A stretch of 49,207 nt of DNA from Nocardiopsis listeri NBRC 13360. GTDB taxonomy: Bacteria > Actinomycetota > Actinomycetes > Streptosporangiales > Streptosporangiaceae. The stretch covers positions 1-49,207 of the forward strand of contig NZ_BCSH01000062.1 in NCBI RefSeq assembly GCF_001570765.1, given 5' to 3'. Shown here piece by piece: positions 34,341 through 42,817 of the stretch. The notes under the pieces are model-generated. The model saw only the letters and a list, made by a program, of their open reading frames with translations. It had not been told where the DNA came from and searched no databases. The translations under genes and the position numbers were made by a program. How positions within the stretch are numbered: position 1 is the first letter of the stretch; every line of letters begins with the position of its first letter.

Positions 34341-34434
34341 TGGATCTTGTTCCAGAAAAGCTGGTCGTCCGTATTTCACCGGGCTCTCGGCCTGTTCTGG
34401 ATCTGATGCGGGCCTTGCGGTAGAACAAGTTCCA
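34341..34434. promoter_or_regulatory. Pair of inverted TetR-type operator-like sites
   Basis: TAGAACAAGTTCCA (34421-34434) is a near-palindrome built on GAAC-AA-GTTC. The complement of 34341-34354 reads TGGAACAAGATCCA, matching 12 of 14 positions, so two similar sites face each other with centres 80 bp apart. The form AAC..GTT resembles KstR/TetR-family operators. They lie between the Dabb gene and the terminator of a convergent gene. Confidence 0.45.
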
Positions 34435-34520
34435 GTTTATTCTCTGGGTATGTACCGCCCGCTGGGGACACCCTGACCGTTCGGTCGCGGGATGTCGTCG
34501 ACGGCGGACAGAGAGAAGAC

Positions 34521-34566
34521 CGTCGCCCGCCGAAGTCGGATCGCGCCCCGACTTCGGCGGGCGACG
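34521..34566 (-). terminator. Intrinsic terminator with 19-bp stem
   Basis: A perfect 19-bp inverted repeat with an 8-nt loop, 22 bp downstream of the minus-strand gene at 34589. On the minus strand the stem is followed by the pyrimidine-rich GTCTTCTCTCTG, making this the strongest terminator in the window. Confidence 0.85.
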
Positions 34567-34588
34567 TCCGTTGTGCGGGGTGGAAGGC

Positions 34589-34930
34589 TCAGCCCAGGAG
34601 GCGGGAGATCTCACCGAAGCTCGGGCAGGGCCAGGGGAGGCGGCAGCCCTGGCATCGGGACCCGTCGTCCCCCTCGGGGCTGTGCAAGAGGAGCAGGTGC
34701 ACGCACACCCCGGCCAGGTTGGTGACCTCATCGCGCGCGTTCGCGTAGAAGGCGACGTCGTTGATGCGGGCCAGGGCGCTGTCGGAGTGGGCGTCGGGGA
34801 GTCCGACGGTATCCGGGTCCCAGGGCACGGCCCGATCGGAGCGTTCCAGTATCTCCTGCACGCACCGGAGCAGGCGCGCGTGTTCGGAGGGTCGTCCCCT
34901 CCGGCTCGCTGGACTGGTGAACGGCGGCAT
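34589..34930 (-). CDS. Small actinobacterial protein with C-terminal CxxC..PWPC motif
   Basis: A 113-residue protein; the ATG at 34930 follows GGGGGAG with good spacing. The body is helical-looking and charged. The C terminus ends CQGCRLPWPCPSFGEISRLLG. Many short actinomycete proteins end in such a CxxCxxPWPC segment, which may bind a metal, but no function is established. It is followed by a strong terminator. The next gene upstream on the same strand encodes a Cys-rich peptide, separated by a hairpin. Confidence 0.72.
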   Translation of the reverse strand: MPPFTSPASRRGRPSEHARLLRCVQEILERSDRAVPWDPDTVGLPDAHSDSALARINDVAFYANARDEVTNLAGVCVHLLLLHSPEGDDGSRCQGCRLPWPCPSFGEISRLLG

Positions 34931-35073
34931 CGCTGATCTCCCCCAACGGGTGGGTACCCGGCGTCTCTCCCTACAGGAAAACGCTGTGACTCACAGTACA
35001 CGCATCATTGCCCGTTGTCGCGAGTCGGTGCGTGCGAAACCGCCGGAAACATTCGGTTCCCGGTCGGTGGGAG

Positions 35074-35101
35074 GGGCTGCCCCCAAGGGGAGGGGCAGCC
35101 C
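35074..35101 (-). terminator. Hairpin downstream of the Cys-rich peptide gene
   Basis: A perfect 10-bp stem (GGGCTGCCCC with complement) and an 8-nt loop, 48 bp after the peptide stop. It probably ends the short transcript. Confidence 0.55.
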
Positions 35102-35148
35102 ACCGGTAGGGGGTGGAGGGCCGGTGGTCGCCGGACGCCTCCCAGGGG

Positions 35149-35262
35149 TCAACCGCAGTTTCCGCCGCAGTTGCAGGAGCCACCGCTTTGGCATCCGCAG
35201 CCGCAGCCGGAACCACAGCCACACCCGGCCTGGTGCGGGGTCGTGATCAGGGAGTGGGTCAC
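35149..35262 (-). CDS. Cys/Gly-rich 37-residue peptide (metallothionein-like or RiPP-precursor-like)
   Basis: On the minus strand a GTG at 35262 opens a 37-codon frame ending in TGA at 35151-35149. It is preceded by the excellent ribosome site GAGGAGG, 4 nt away. The first 13 residues (MTHSLITTPHQAG) contain no cysteine. The remainder holds eight: C14, C16, C20, C22, C24, C30, C32 and C36, in CxC pairs or triplets separated by Gly, Ser, Asn and Gln. The CxC pattern suggests metal binding; a leader plus Cys-rich core could also suit a ribosomally made peptide, but no modification enzyme is adjacent. A hairpin follows at 35074. No known family is recognised. Confidence 0.65.
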   Translation of the reverse strand: MTHSLITTPHQAGCGCGSGCGCGCQSGGSCNCGGNCG

Positions 35263-35421
35263 GGTCCCTCCTCAAGGGCTCGGAGCTTTCCCGAAGGTTG
35301 AACTTCCCACCGCGGGTCTTTCCCAACCGGAGACCGATCCTCGACGCCGCCTCGACCATGGGACCGCGTGGGGTCGAGAGCCCGACCCACGCAGCTGAAC
35401 TGGGTCATCGCAGGTGGGAGG

Positions 35422-35640
35422 TCAGGTGAAGAAGGTGGGTCCGGCGGCCGGTCGGCGTGTCATTCGGTACAGCCGGACATGTCCCGGGAGCATGACCGGA
35501 ATCGTGGGCAGCAGCACCATCGTCAGTACCGGTGCCGACTCCACAGGCACCGTGGGAACCATGCTCGGAACCACCGCCACGGCGGCGCCCACCAACCGTT
35601 CGAAGTCGAACGCGGCCCCGTGTGGCGCGAACCGTGTCAT
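35422..35640 (-). CDS. Possible small membrane protein
   Basis: A 72-residue frame starting ATG at 35640. After about 15 polar residues (MTRFAPHGAAFDFER) comes a long hydrophobic stretch, about residues 17-55, broken by VESAP, that could make two short TM helices. A basic tail (RLYRMTRRPAAGPTFFT) follows. About four fifths of the third codon positions are G or C, compatible with coding but lower than in neighbouring genes. The ribosome site is poor and no family is recognised. It lies in an otherwise empty stretch of about 620 bp. Confidence 0.35.
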   Translation of the reverse strand: MTRFAPHGAAFDFERLVGAAVAVVPSMVPTVPVESAPVLTMVLLPTIPVMLPGHVRLYRMTRRPAAGPTFFT

Positions 35641-35700
35641 CCAGGGGAGGGTCCTCGGAGACGGACCTGCGCCCGGGGATCAGCGGCCCGGAACGCAAGA

Positions 35701-35742
35701 CGGTCGCCCGGTCCCCGGGTGTGAACGGGGAGCGGGCGACCG
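35701..35742 (-). terminator. Hairpin downstream of the frameshifted gene
   Basis: A 10-bp outer stem (CGGTCGCCCG/CGGGCGACCG) and a 6-bp inner stem (TCCCCG/CGGGGA) separated by a one-base mismatch, about 140 bp after the stop at 35884. It can work on either strand. Confidence 0.6.
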
Positions 35743-35883
35743 CAAGTCCTCCGGGCGGGACAAGGGGGAGTGTCCACGGTCCGGAGGGCGCTGGGGAAAA
35801 GGCGCGCTCCGCACCAAGCTAGGGGTTCGCCGGACCGGAAGGGGCCGGATGTCCGCTTCCGGTCATTTTCTGGAACAGATTCC

Positions 35884-37024
35884 TCACCGGGCGTTAAGGG
35901 GGGCGTCCTCCTCGCCGCCCGGGACCGTCGCCGTGGGTTCGCCCCGGTTCCCCGGCAGACGCACCACCCCCGGGGTGCCCGCAGCCACGGCCTCGACCAG
36001 TCCGTTCGGGGGATCCCCGAGCGCGGGTTCCCCGCCCTCGCCATCGGACTCGAACTCCACCCGTCCACCGGTGAAGCCGGCCCTGGTGAAGCCCATCGCC
36101 TCCGGGGCGATCCGCGTGTCGTGCAGCAGGACCCGTGCGCCCGAGAACTCGGCCTTGTGGAAGTCGGTGAAGGGACCCTCGAAGCGCACATGCCGGAAGT
36201 TGACCGTGCCTCCGGTGGATCGTGCGCCACGGAAGGTCATCCGGGCTCCGGACACCCGTGAGTAGCGGAAGTCCATCTCCCCTGCGGCGAACACCGAACG
36301 ATCGAAGAACAGCTTGCCGCCGATGAGGTGCACCCCGCGCAGACCGCCACCGTCGAAGACCACGTTGGACAGGTCGAAGCGGTGCCCATGCCAGGAGGAG
36401 CGCTCATCGCGCGACCGGTCTCCGATGCCCCGGATGACGGCGAACCGTACCTCTCGGAAGGCCTCGTGTCCCTGACGCGCGACCGTGCCGACCTCGTCCT
36501 CCTCGGGTGCGGGGGAGTGCGGCATGCGCATGTAGGAACACAGCACGTTGATGCACGTCTGGCGCAGTTCGGGGGTGGGCGCGTCGTCGGCCAGGTGCGC
36601 CCGCGCGTGCACCGCGCCGAGCCGCGGCCTGCTCGTTGCCCAGTTCGGTGTAGGCGGTGGTGAACCGGTCGTTGAACAGCTTGACCCCGTCGCGCTCCGC
36701 TGCTCGAAGCGCCCGCGGGTTCTCCAGGTTGTTGTTGCGTTGCCGGTGGTAGGCGATCACCGGCAGCGCGATGCCGGTGAGCCCGGCCATGATGGCGAAC
36801 GCGCGGACCACCACGCCCTCGAAGGCGCGTAACGACAGTGTGTCCGGTCGGGCTATCTCGGGGAAGCCGAGGAACCACAGGGCACCGAGGACGAGCGTTC
36901 CGACGCACAGTCCGGTGACAGTCCAGGTCACGGCGATGTGCAGCCACAGCGGAGGCGGCCGGTCCTCCCGGTCGCGGTCCGGTGCGCGCTCCAGGTCGAC
37001 CTTGGTGGGGCGGGGGATGGACAT
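35884..37024 (-). pseudogene. Membrane protein with degenerate pentapeptide-like repeats, frameshifted
   Basis: Two overlapping frames make one protein. The first (ATG at 37024) gives a basic N terminus, two TM helices (about 26-54 and 71-92) and NDRFTTAYTELGNEQAA. It then shifts into a meaningless Arg-rich tail that runs on to 36404. The natural continuation, RLGAVHARAHLADD then RQTCINVLCSYMRMP, is in the other frame and runs to 35884 with repeats such as FDLSNVVFDGGGLRGVHL and VNFRHVRFEGPFTDF. The break lies at about 36612-36628 and is repaired by removing one base or restoring two (a 5-bp loss also fits). Actinomycetes have many intact proteins of this plan. Sequencing error, true mutation and frameshifting are all possible. 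The ATG has TAGTGT 7 nt upstream and no ribosome site. Confidence 0.75.
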
Positions 37025-37087
37025 GCCGATGACACTAGGAGATTCTCGGTATGTGTGCGGGATTATGTCCGTCTTCGGTCAGGGCGG

Positions 37088-37969
37088 TCAGAACAGGTCC
37101 ACGGGCGGAGCGGGGGAGTCCACCGCGTCGGTGTCGTGGACCGAGGCGTACCCGGAGGTGAACCGGTCCAGGTCCTCGCCGGCGACCAGCCGCGCCATCT
37201 CGGGATCACGATGCGCCGCGCGACCCAGCTCCTCCTCGGGCAGGGGACGATGGCCCGCCACCAGCACCAGGTTGCCGAACCTTCGGCCGCGCAACACCCC
37301 CGGTTCCGCGGACATCACCACGTGCGGCAACACCGAACGCACCGTCGCCACCTGCGCCCGAGTGTGCTTCAACGCGTAACCGTCACCGACGTTGACCACC
37401 AGGAATCCGTCGGGTCGCAGCACACGGGCCGCCTCGGCGTAGAACTGCGCGGACGTCAACCGCGCCGGGGTCCGCGCTCCCGCGAACACGTCCGCCACCA
37501 CCAGGTCGGCGCTGGAGTCGTGCCGGGCGCCGATCCACTCGCGCGCGTCACCGATGCCCACCCGTAGTCGCGCGCGCCGGTCCCAGGGCAGCCTGCGCCG
37601 CACCATTTCCACCAGGGCCGCGTCCACGTCCACCGCGCGCTGATGGGAACCCTGGCGGGTGTGCGCCACGTACCGGGCCACGGTGAGCGCGCCGGCGCCC
37701 AGGTGCAGCACGTCGACGGACTCTCCCGGGGGCGCCACCAGGTCGACCGCGTGCGCGATCCGTCGCACGTAGGAGAAGTCCAGATAGGTGGGGTCGGACA
37801 GGTCCACGTGCGACTGCGGGGTGCCCTCCACCAGAAGGAACCACGAGTTCGGTCGGTCCGCGTCGGCGAGCAGGTCCACCCCGGGAACGACGGAGACCCC
37901 CTCTTCGGCCTCGACCCTGTCACGCACACGTCGGCCCATGTCCTCGTCCTGTTCTGCCGTGGAGATCAC
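37088..37969 (-). CDS. Spermidine synthase-like methyltransferase-fold protein
   Basis: A 293-residue protein with a Rossmann-type SAM-binding fold. Motif I is VLHLGAGALTVARYV near residue 90, an acidic strand end is AVDVDAALVEMV, the DAREWI segment follows, and ADLVVADVFAGARTP is the counterpart of the catalytic-loop region in polyamine synthases. The N-terminal QSHVDLSDPTYLDFSYVRRIA is also typical of the SpeE-like group. Actinomycetes carry several such proteins with no proven aminopropyl transfer, so only the fold is claimed. The GTG at 37969 gives the longest frame; an ATG at 37939 with AGGACGAGG upstream is a good alternative. Confidence 0.8.
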   Translation of the reverse strand: MISTAEQDEDMGRRVRDRVEAEEGVSVVPGVDLLADADRPNSWFLLVEGTPQSHVDLSDPTYLDFSYVRRIAHAVDLVAPPGESVDVLHLGAGALTVARYVAHTRQGSHQRAVDVDAALVEMVRRRLPWDRRARLRVGIGDAREWIGARHDSSADLVVADVFAGARTPARLTSAQFYAEAARVLRPDGFLVVNVGDGYALKHTRAQVATVRSVLPHVVMSAEPGVLRGRRFGNLVLVAGHRPLPEEELGRAAHRDPEMARLVAGEDLDRFTSGYASVHDTDAVDSPAPPVDLF

Positions 37970-38106
37970 TCCAAGGTAGGCGTACCGCGGACCCCTTCGG
38001 AACCGACGCGCGAACCCCCTCTTCGGGGCGCTAGCCTGGGTCCTCCCAACGTTTTTCCGATCATCGCGCCCGAACCCTTTTCGGGTGCGTTCACCGAGGA
38101 GTGGCC

Positions 38107-39852
38107 GTGCTACTGCGGATGTCGAACCTGTTCCTGCGCACCCTGCGTGAGGACCCGGCGGACGCCGAGGTGCCGAGCCACAAGCTGCTCGTGCGCGCCG
38201 GCTACGTTCGTCGGGCCGCCCCCGGCGTCTACAGCTGGCTGCCCCTGGGCAAGCTCGTCCTGGAGAACGTCTCCCGTGTGGTCCGCGAGGAGATGAACGC
38301 CATGGGCGGCCAGGAGGTCCTGCTCCCGGCCCTGCTGCCCAGGGAGTACTACGAGGCCACCGGCCGCTGGGAGGAGTACGGCGACACCCTCTTCCGGCTC
38401 AAGGACCGCAAGGGCGCCGACTACCTGCTCGGTCCCACCCACGAGGAGCTCTTCACCCTCCTGGTCAAGGGCGAGTACTCCTCCTACAAGGACTTCCCGG
38501 TCGTCCTGTACCAGATCCAGGAGAAGTTCCGCGACGAGGCGCGTCCCCGCGCCGGCGTCCTGCGCGGCCGTGAGTTCCACATGAAGGACTCCTACTCCTT
38601 CGACATCGACGACGAGGGCCTCCAGGAGTCCTACGACAAGCACCGCGCCGCCTACATCCGGATCTTCGACCGGCTCGGTCTGGAGTACGTCATCGTCTCG
38701 GCGACCTCCGGCGCCATGGGCGGCTCCGCCTCCGAGGAGTTCCTGGCGGTCGCACCCACCGGCGAGGACACCTTCGTGCGCAGCACCGGGTCCGACTACG
38801 CCGCCAACGTCGAGGCCGTGAGGGTCCCCGCCCCCGAGGCGCTGCCCCTGGACGGGCTGCCCGAGGCGAAGGTCCACCACACCCCGGCGACCGCCACCAT
38901 CCAGACCCTGGTGGACTTCCTGAACGAGGCGGGCCTGGGCCGCGACTTCAGTGAGGCCGACACCCTCAAGAACGTCCTGGTCAAGACCCGCGTCCCCGGT
39001 GCCAAGGAGTGGGAGCTGCTGGCCGTCGGCGTTCCCGGTGATCGTGAGGTCGACTTCAAACGGCTGGAAGCGGCGCTGGAACCCGCCGAGGTGGAGATCC
39101 TCGACGAGGCCGACTTCGCCGCCAACCCGTTCCTGGTCAAGGGCTACATCGGCCCCAAGGCCCTGATCGACAACAAGGTCCGTTACCTGGTCGACCCGCG
39201 AGTGGTCACCGGTACCGCCTGGGTGACCGGTGCCGACGAGGCCGACCATCACGTCGTCGACCTGGTGGCAGGGCGCGACTTCACCCCGGACGGCACCATC
39301 GACGTCGCCGAGGTGCGCGACGGCGACCCCTCCCCGGACGGGAAGGGCACCCTGTACACCGCGCGCGGCATCGAGATCGGCCACATCTTCCAGCTGGGTC
39401 GCAAGTACGCGGACGCCTTCCAGGTGGACGCCCTGGGCCCGGACGGCAAACCCAAGCGCGTCACGATGGGTTCCTACGGCATCGGCGTCTCCCGCGCGGT
39501 GGCCTCCATCGTCGAGCAGTCCCATGACGACAAGGGCATCGTGTGGCCGCGTGAGATCGCCCCCGCCGACGTGCACGTCGTCGGTACCGGCAAGGGCGAT
39601 GAGGTCCCCGAGGCGTTGCGCATCGGCCGGGAGCTCGAGGCCAAGGGTCTGCGCGTGCTCGTGGACGACCGCAAGGCCGCCCCGGGTGTGAAGTTCACCG
39701 ACGCCGAGCTGGTGGGCATCCCCACCACGATCATCGTGGGCCGTGGCCTCAAGGACGGCGTGGTCGAGTTGCGCGACCGCAAGAGCGGTGAGCGTTCCGA
39801 CGTCCCGATCGAGGAGATCGTCGACCGAGCCCTCGCCGCCTGCGCCGAGTAG
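38107..39852 (+). CDS. proS: Prolyl-tRNA synthetase, bacterial type
   Basis: A 581-residue class II synthetase of the bacterial form with an insertion editing domain. The start region is [20 protein letters not shown]. Motif 2 lies at [21 protein letters not shown] with its gap, motif 3 at [18 protein letters not shown], the INS editing domain at about residues 225-400 and the anticodon-binding domain after 475. It charges tRNA-Pro. The GTG at 38107, five bases after GAGGAG, is preferred over GTG 38101 (which overlaps that site) and over ATG 38119. A small hairpin CCCGAA/TTCGGG at 38069-38085 lies in the leader. It is followed by a strong terminator. Confidence 0.96.
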   Translation: MLLRMSNLFLRTLREDPADAEVPSHKLLVRAGYVRRAAPGVYSWLPLGKLVLENVSRVVREEMNAMGGQEVLLPALLPREYYEATGRWEEYGDTLFRLKDRKGADYLLGPTHEELFTLLVKGEYSSYKDFPVVLYQIQEKFRDEARPRAGVLRGREFHMKDSYSFDIDDEGLQESYDKHRAAYIRIFDRLGLEYVIVSATSGAMGGSASEEFLAVAPTGEDTFVRSTGSDYAANVEAVRVPAPEALPLDGLPEAKVHHTPATATIQTLVDFLNEAGLGRDFSEADTLKNVLVKTRVPGAKEWELLAVGVPGDREVDFKRLEAALEPAEVEILDEADFAANPFLVKGYIGPKALIDNKVRYLVDPRVVTGTAWVTGADEADHHVVDLVAGRDFTPDGTIDVAEVRDGDPSPDGKGTLYTARGIEIGHIFQLGRKYADAFQVDALGPDGKPKRVTMGSYGIGVSRAVASIVEQSHDDKGIVWPREIAPADVHVVGTGKGDEVPEALRIGRELEAKGLRVLVDDRKAAPGVKFTDAELVGIPTTIIVGRGLKDGVVELRDRKSGERSDVPIEEIVDRALAACAE

Positions 39853-39880
39853 GACATCGATACGAAGGATCGAGCACGGA

Positions 39881-39913
39881 GAGGGGCTCCCGGCTTGCAC
39901 ACGGGAGCCCCTC
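39881..39913. terminator. proS / ferritin-like convergent terminator
   Basis: A perfect 12-bp stem (GAGGGGCTCCCG with complement) and a 9-nt loop, 28 bp past the proS stop and 20 bp from the convergent stop at 39934. Confidence 0.75.
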
Positions 39914-39933
39914 CCGCGTGGGTCCACCCGTCA

Positions 39934-40380
39934 CTAAGGTCTCTCGAAGCCGGGGAAGGCGTCGGGTTCGGCGCCCCATTTCAGCGAGCGCAGCGTCGAC
40001 TCCTGCAAGGCCCGCGCGGCGGTGACGCGCAGGTCGGTGTCACCGGAGGAGGTCAGCCACAGGTACGCCTCCATCGTGGCGCCCTCCAGTTCGGCCGCGA
40101 ACGTGTCCATGCCGTCCCCGTCGCGACCTTCCGGGATCGGGTACGAAGGCAAGGCGGGCGGTGCCTCCAGGTCGCGTTCGGCGGCGGCGTCGCGCAGCGC
40201 GTCCCGCAGCGCCTTGTGCTCCAGTGCGGCGGTGGACGCGCGCTCGCGCCGCCCCTGGTCACCGGCGGCGCCGCCGACGAACTCGAACCCGTACACCGCC
40301 GCGTGCTCGGCGCGCAGCGCCTCCGCCAGGGCTTCGGCCGTGGGGTCGGTGTCCTCGCTTGGGGTGGGGGTCTCGCTCAC
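39934..40380 (-). CDS. DUF4439 ferritin-like protein
   Basis: A 148-residue, mostly helical cytoplasmic protein. It matches the DUF4439/ferritin-like group: EALRAEHAAVYGFEFVGG at the first helix, with ExxH, then LEHKALRDAL and a later LEGATMEAYLWLT. The ExxH pattern could bind metal, but a full di-iron set is not certain. The ATG at 40380 gives an acidic N-terminal tail. It lies 29 bp downstream of a ferritin-like lipoprotein gene on the same strand, so the pair is co-transcribed and may act together on either side of the membrane. Function unproven. Confidence 0.8.
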   Translation of the reverse strand: MSETPTPSEDTDPTAEALAEALRAEHAAVYGFEFVGGAAGDQGRRERASTAALEHKALRDALRDAAAERDLEAPPALPSYPIPEGRDGDGMDTFAAELEGATMEAYLWLTSSGDTDLRVTAARALQESTLRSLKWGAEPDAFPGFERP

Positions 40381-40409
40381 CTGACTACCTCGCCTATGTC
40401 GATGGGCCC

Positions 40410-40919
40410 TCAGGCCTCGTCCAGCAGATGGGCGTGTACGGCCTCACAGGCACCGATCGCGCTCACCAGCTGGGCCAGTCCCGGGTCGGTCACGGCCGCC
40501 GCCTGGTCCAGGCGCGACGACGAGGCCGCGACCTCGACCAGCCGTAGCCCCGAGGTGTCCAAGGGCGGACCGGGATCGGTCTCCGTCCCACCCGATCCCT
40601 CGGCCTCCTCCGGTTCCGCTGAGGGGCCCACTCCCTCGGGCAGGGCCTCCAACAACGCGTCCAGGTGGGCCAGGTGGTGTTCTCGGAACCCCTCCAACAG
40701 GTCACCGGGGCCCACCCCGTCGGCCAACGCCTGTTCGTACCGGACCACCGTCCGCTCCTTCTCCCGGATCAGGGAGCGCAGGACGGACACGTCCGGGGTC
40801 ACGTCGTAGGGATACCAGTCGGCCGTGCCGCACCCGCTCAGACCGGCCACGGCGCCCGCCGCCACGACACCTGTCACCGTGACGCCCAGCACAGTGCGGC
40901 GGCTGACGTTCCCCTGCAC
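40410..40919 (-). CDS. Ferritin-like lipoprotein with Tat signal
   Basis: A 169-residue protein from a GTG at 40919, preceded by AAGGAG with 6-nt spacing; the longer open frame from 41132 has no signal. The N terminus has a twin-arginine motif (SRRTVLG), a hydrophobic region and a lipobox (LSGC), so it should be a Tat-exported lipoprotein. The mature part is helical, with REKERTVVRYEQAL, FREHHLAHLDALLEAL and a late ACEAVHAHLL, consistent with a four-helix ferritin-like bundle, interrupted by a Pro/Glu-rich loop. It is the first gene of a two-gene unit with the DUF4439 protein. Role unknown; metal handling or a structural role is possible. Confidence 0.8.
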   Translation of the reverse strand: MQGNVSRRTVLGVTVTGVVAAGAVAGLSGCGTADWYPYDVTPDVSVLRSLIREKERTVVRYEQALADGVGPGDLLEGFREHHLAHLDALLEALPEGVGPSAEPEEAEGSGGTETDPGPPLDTSGLRLVEVAASSSRLDQAAAVTDPGLAQLVSAIGACEAVHAHLLDEA

Positions 40920-41274
40920 GCGGTCTCCTTCCCCTGCCCCGCGCCCGGGGCGGTGTCGACGGCCCCGCCGTCGAGCGGCGGTCGGGACCCATCTTTCCAC
41001 GCCGGTCGAGGCGTCGAGGCCGGTCCGCTTCCTCCCCGCGGGAAAGGGGAGATCGGCCTGCGTGCACACCCGAGGGCACGCCCCGAGGAGCGGGGCGACC
41101 TGGAGGAGGCCCGGGAGTGGATACCCTTGCACGACAACCGCCGTCGTGCGCGACGTGCGGCGCTTTCGCGTCCGACGCGAAAGCGGAAGAGGACTACGTA
41201 CAGAGCTGGACCGCCCCGTTCAACGGCTCACGGCCGAGCGGGCGGGATTTCGCCGTTTTGAGGGGCTGACACGC
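40920..41274. promoter_or_regulatory. Divergent promoter region ahead of rimP-nusA
   Basis: 355 bp without a gene. A perfect hairpin CGCTTTCGCG/CGCGAAAGCG (41161-41170 and 41176-41185, 5-nt loop) lies about 90 bp upstream of rimP, probably in its leader. No tRNA gene was found here. Confidence 0.5.
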
Positions 41275-41757
41275 ATGGGAGCGCAGGCGCGGGAAGAGCG
41301 CATCGCCGAGCTGCTGGAGCCGGTCCTGGCCAAGGCCGGGCTGGACCTGGAGGCCGTCGAGCTGACACCGGCGGGCAAACGTCGAGTGCTGCGCGTGGTC
41401 GTGGACTCCGACAACGGGGTCGACCTGGACCTGGTCGGCGAGATCAGCCAGGACGTCAACGAGGCGCTGGACGCCTCCGACGTCATGGGTGAGACGCCCT
41501 ATGTCCTGGAGGTCACCTCGCCAGGGGTCGACCGTCCGCTGACGACGCCCCGCCACTGGCGCCGCTCCCGCGGTCGCCTGGTGAAGGTGAACCTCGTCGA
41601 GGGCGGAGACCTCACCGGACGCGTGACCGAGTCCGACGACCAGGGCGTGACCCTGGACGTCAAGGGTCGGTCCCGAACCCTGGCCTACGACAAGATCGCC
41701 AAGGCCAAGGTCCAGGTGGAATTCCGTCGCGAAGCCGACACCGACGCGGCGGACTAG
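41275..41757 (+). CDS. rimP: Ribosome maturation factor RimP
   Basis: A 160-residue protein with the two RimP domains: an N-terminal alpha/beta domain (ELLEPVLAKAGLDLEAVELTPAGKRRVLRVVVDSDNGVDLD, here cited by its ends) with the signature YVLEVTSPGVDRPL, and a C-terminal SH3-like barrel (LVKVNLVEGGDLTGRV). It assists 30S subunit maturation. The ATG at 41275 follows GAGGGG at 9 nt. It is the first gene of the rimP-nusA-ylxR-infB cluster, 12 bp before nusA. Its order and size match other actinobacteria. Confidence 0.94.
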   Translation: MGAQAREERIAELLEPVLAKAGLDLEAVELTPAGKRRVLRVVVDSDNGVDLDLVGEISQDVNEALDASDVMGETPYVLEVTSPGVDRPLTTPRHWRRSRGRLVKVNLVEGGDLTGRVTESDDQGVTLDVKGRSRTLAYDKIAKAKVQVEFRREADTDAAD

Positions 41758-41769
41758 AGAGGGAGCCCC

Positions 41770-42804
41770 GTGGACATTGACATGAGCGTCCTTCGCAGCC
41801 TGGAGCGCGAGAAGGACATCGCCGTCGAACTGGTCGCCAAGGCGATCGAAGACGCACTCCTGATCGCGTACCACCGCGAGGAGGGCCCTGAGAAGAAGGC
41901 ACGAGTGGAACTGAACCGTTCCACCGGCCACGTCGTCGTTTGGGTGACCGATACCGACGAGGAGGGTGTGGCCGTCGGCGAGTTCGACGGGACCCCCACC
42001 GGGTTCGGTCGCATCGCCACCTCCACCGCCAAGCAGGTGATCCTGCAGCGGCTGCGCGACGCCGAGGACGAACTGACCCTGGGCGAATTCGCCGGCCGCG
42101 AGCACGACATCGTGTCGGGCATCATCCAGCAGGGCAAGGACCCGCGCAACGTCCTGGTCGACCTCGGCAAGATCGAGGCGATCCTGCCCCCGCAGGAGCA
42201 GGTTCCCACCGAGAACTACACCCACGGCGAGCGCCTGCGCGCCTACGTGGTCCAGGTGCGCAAGGGACTGCGCGGTCCCTCGGTGACCCTGTCGCGTACC
42301 CACCCCAACCTGGTGCGCAAGCTCTTCGAGCTGGAGGTGCCCGAGATCGCCGACGGCACCGTCGAGATCGCGGCCATCGCCCGTGAGGCCGGTCACCGCA
42401 CCAAGATGGCGGTCAGCTCCAACCGGGGCGGCGTCAACGCCAAGGGCGCCTGCATCGGTCCGCTGGGCAGCCGTGTCCGCAACGTCATGGCCGAGCTCCA
42501 CGGGGAGAAGATCGACATCGTCGACCACTCCGAGGACCCCGCCGTGTTCGTCGCCAACGCGCTGTCCCCGGCACGGGTCAACTCGGTGGAGATCCTCGAC
42601 ATGGCCGCGCGTGTGGCACGCGTCGTCGTTCCCGACTACCAGCAGTCGCTCGCCATCGGCAAGGAGGGCCAGAACGCCCGACTGGCCGCGCGTTTGACCG
42701 GATGGCGCATCGACATCCGCTCCGACGCGGAGCCCGCCCGCCCCCTTGAAGAAGAGGTCGACGGCCCCGCCGAGGACACCGACGACACCGCTTCGGCCGG
42801 CTGA
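41770..42804 (+). CDS. nusA: Transcription termination/antitermination factor NusA
   Basis: A 344-residue protein, the short actinobacterial form without the C-terminal acidic repeats of E. coli NusA. The N-terminal RNA polymerase-binding domain is at about 1-100. The S1 domain follows ([22 protein letters not shown]), then two KH domains (AHKTKMAVSS-type strand, [28 protein letters not shown]). It binds RNA polymerase and nascent RNA and controls pausing and termination. The GTG at 41770 follows GGGAG. It is the second gene of the cluster. Confidence 0.95.
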   Translation: MDIDMSVLRSLEREKDIAVELVAKAIEDALLIAYHREEGPEKKARVELNRSTGHVVVWVTDTDEEGVAVGEFDGTPTGFGRIATSTAKQVILQRLRDAEDELTLGEFAGREHDIVSGIIQQGKDPRNVLVDLGKIEAILPPQEQVPTENYTHGERLRAYVVQVRKGLRGPSVTLSRTHPNLVRKLFELEVPEIADGTVEIAAIAREAGHRTKMAVSSNRGGVNAKGACIGPLGSRVRNVMAELHGEKIDIVDHSEDPAVFVANALSPARVNSVEILDMAARVARVVVPDYQQSLAIGKEGQNARLAARLTGWRIDIRSDAEPARPLEEEVDGPAEDTDDTASAG

Positions 42805-42817
42805 ACGGGTCACGACC

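Noticed and set aside
34971..35222. 83-codon Ala-rich frame on the minus strand
   Set aside because: It overlaps the Cys-rich peptide gene in another frame, and lacks a ribosome site; the Cys-rich frame has a much better one.
36404..36610. Arg-rich C-terminal tail of the TM-containing frame
   Set aside because: It is the out-of-frame reading after the frameshift; the other frame continues the family sequence.
38110..39927. 605-codon open frame antisense to proS
   Set aside because: The antisense shadow of a certain proS gene; no start signal or similarity.
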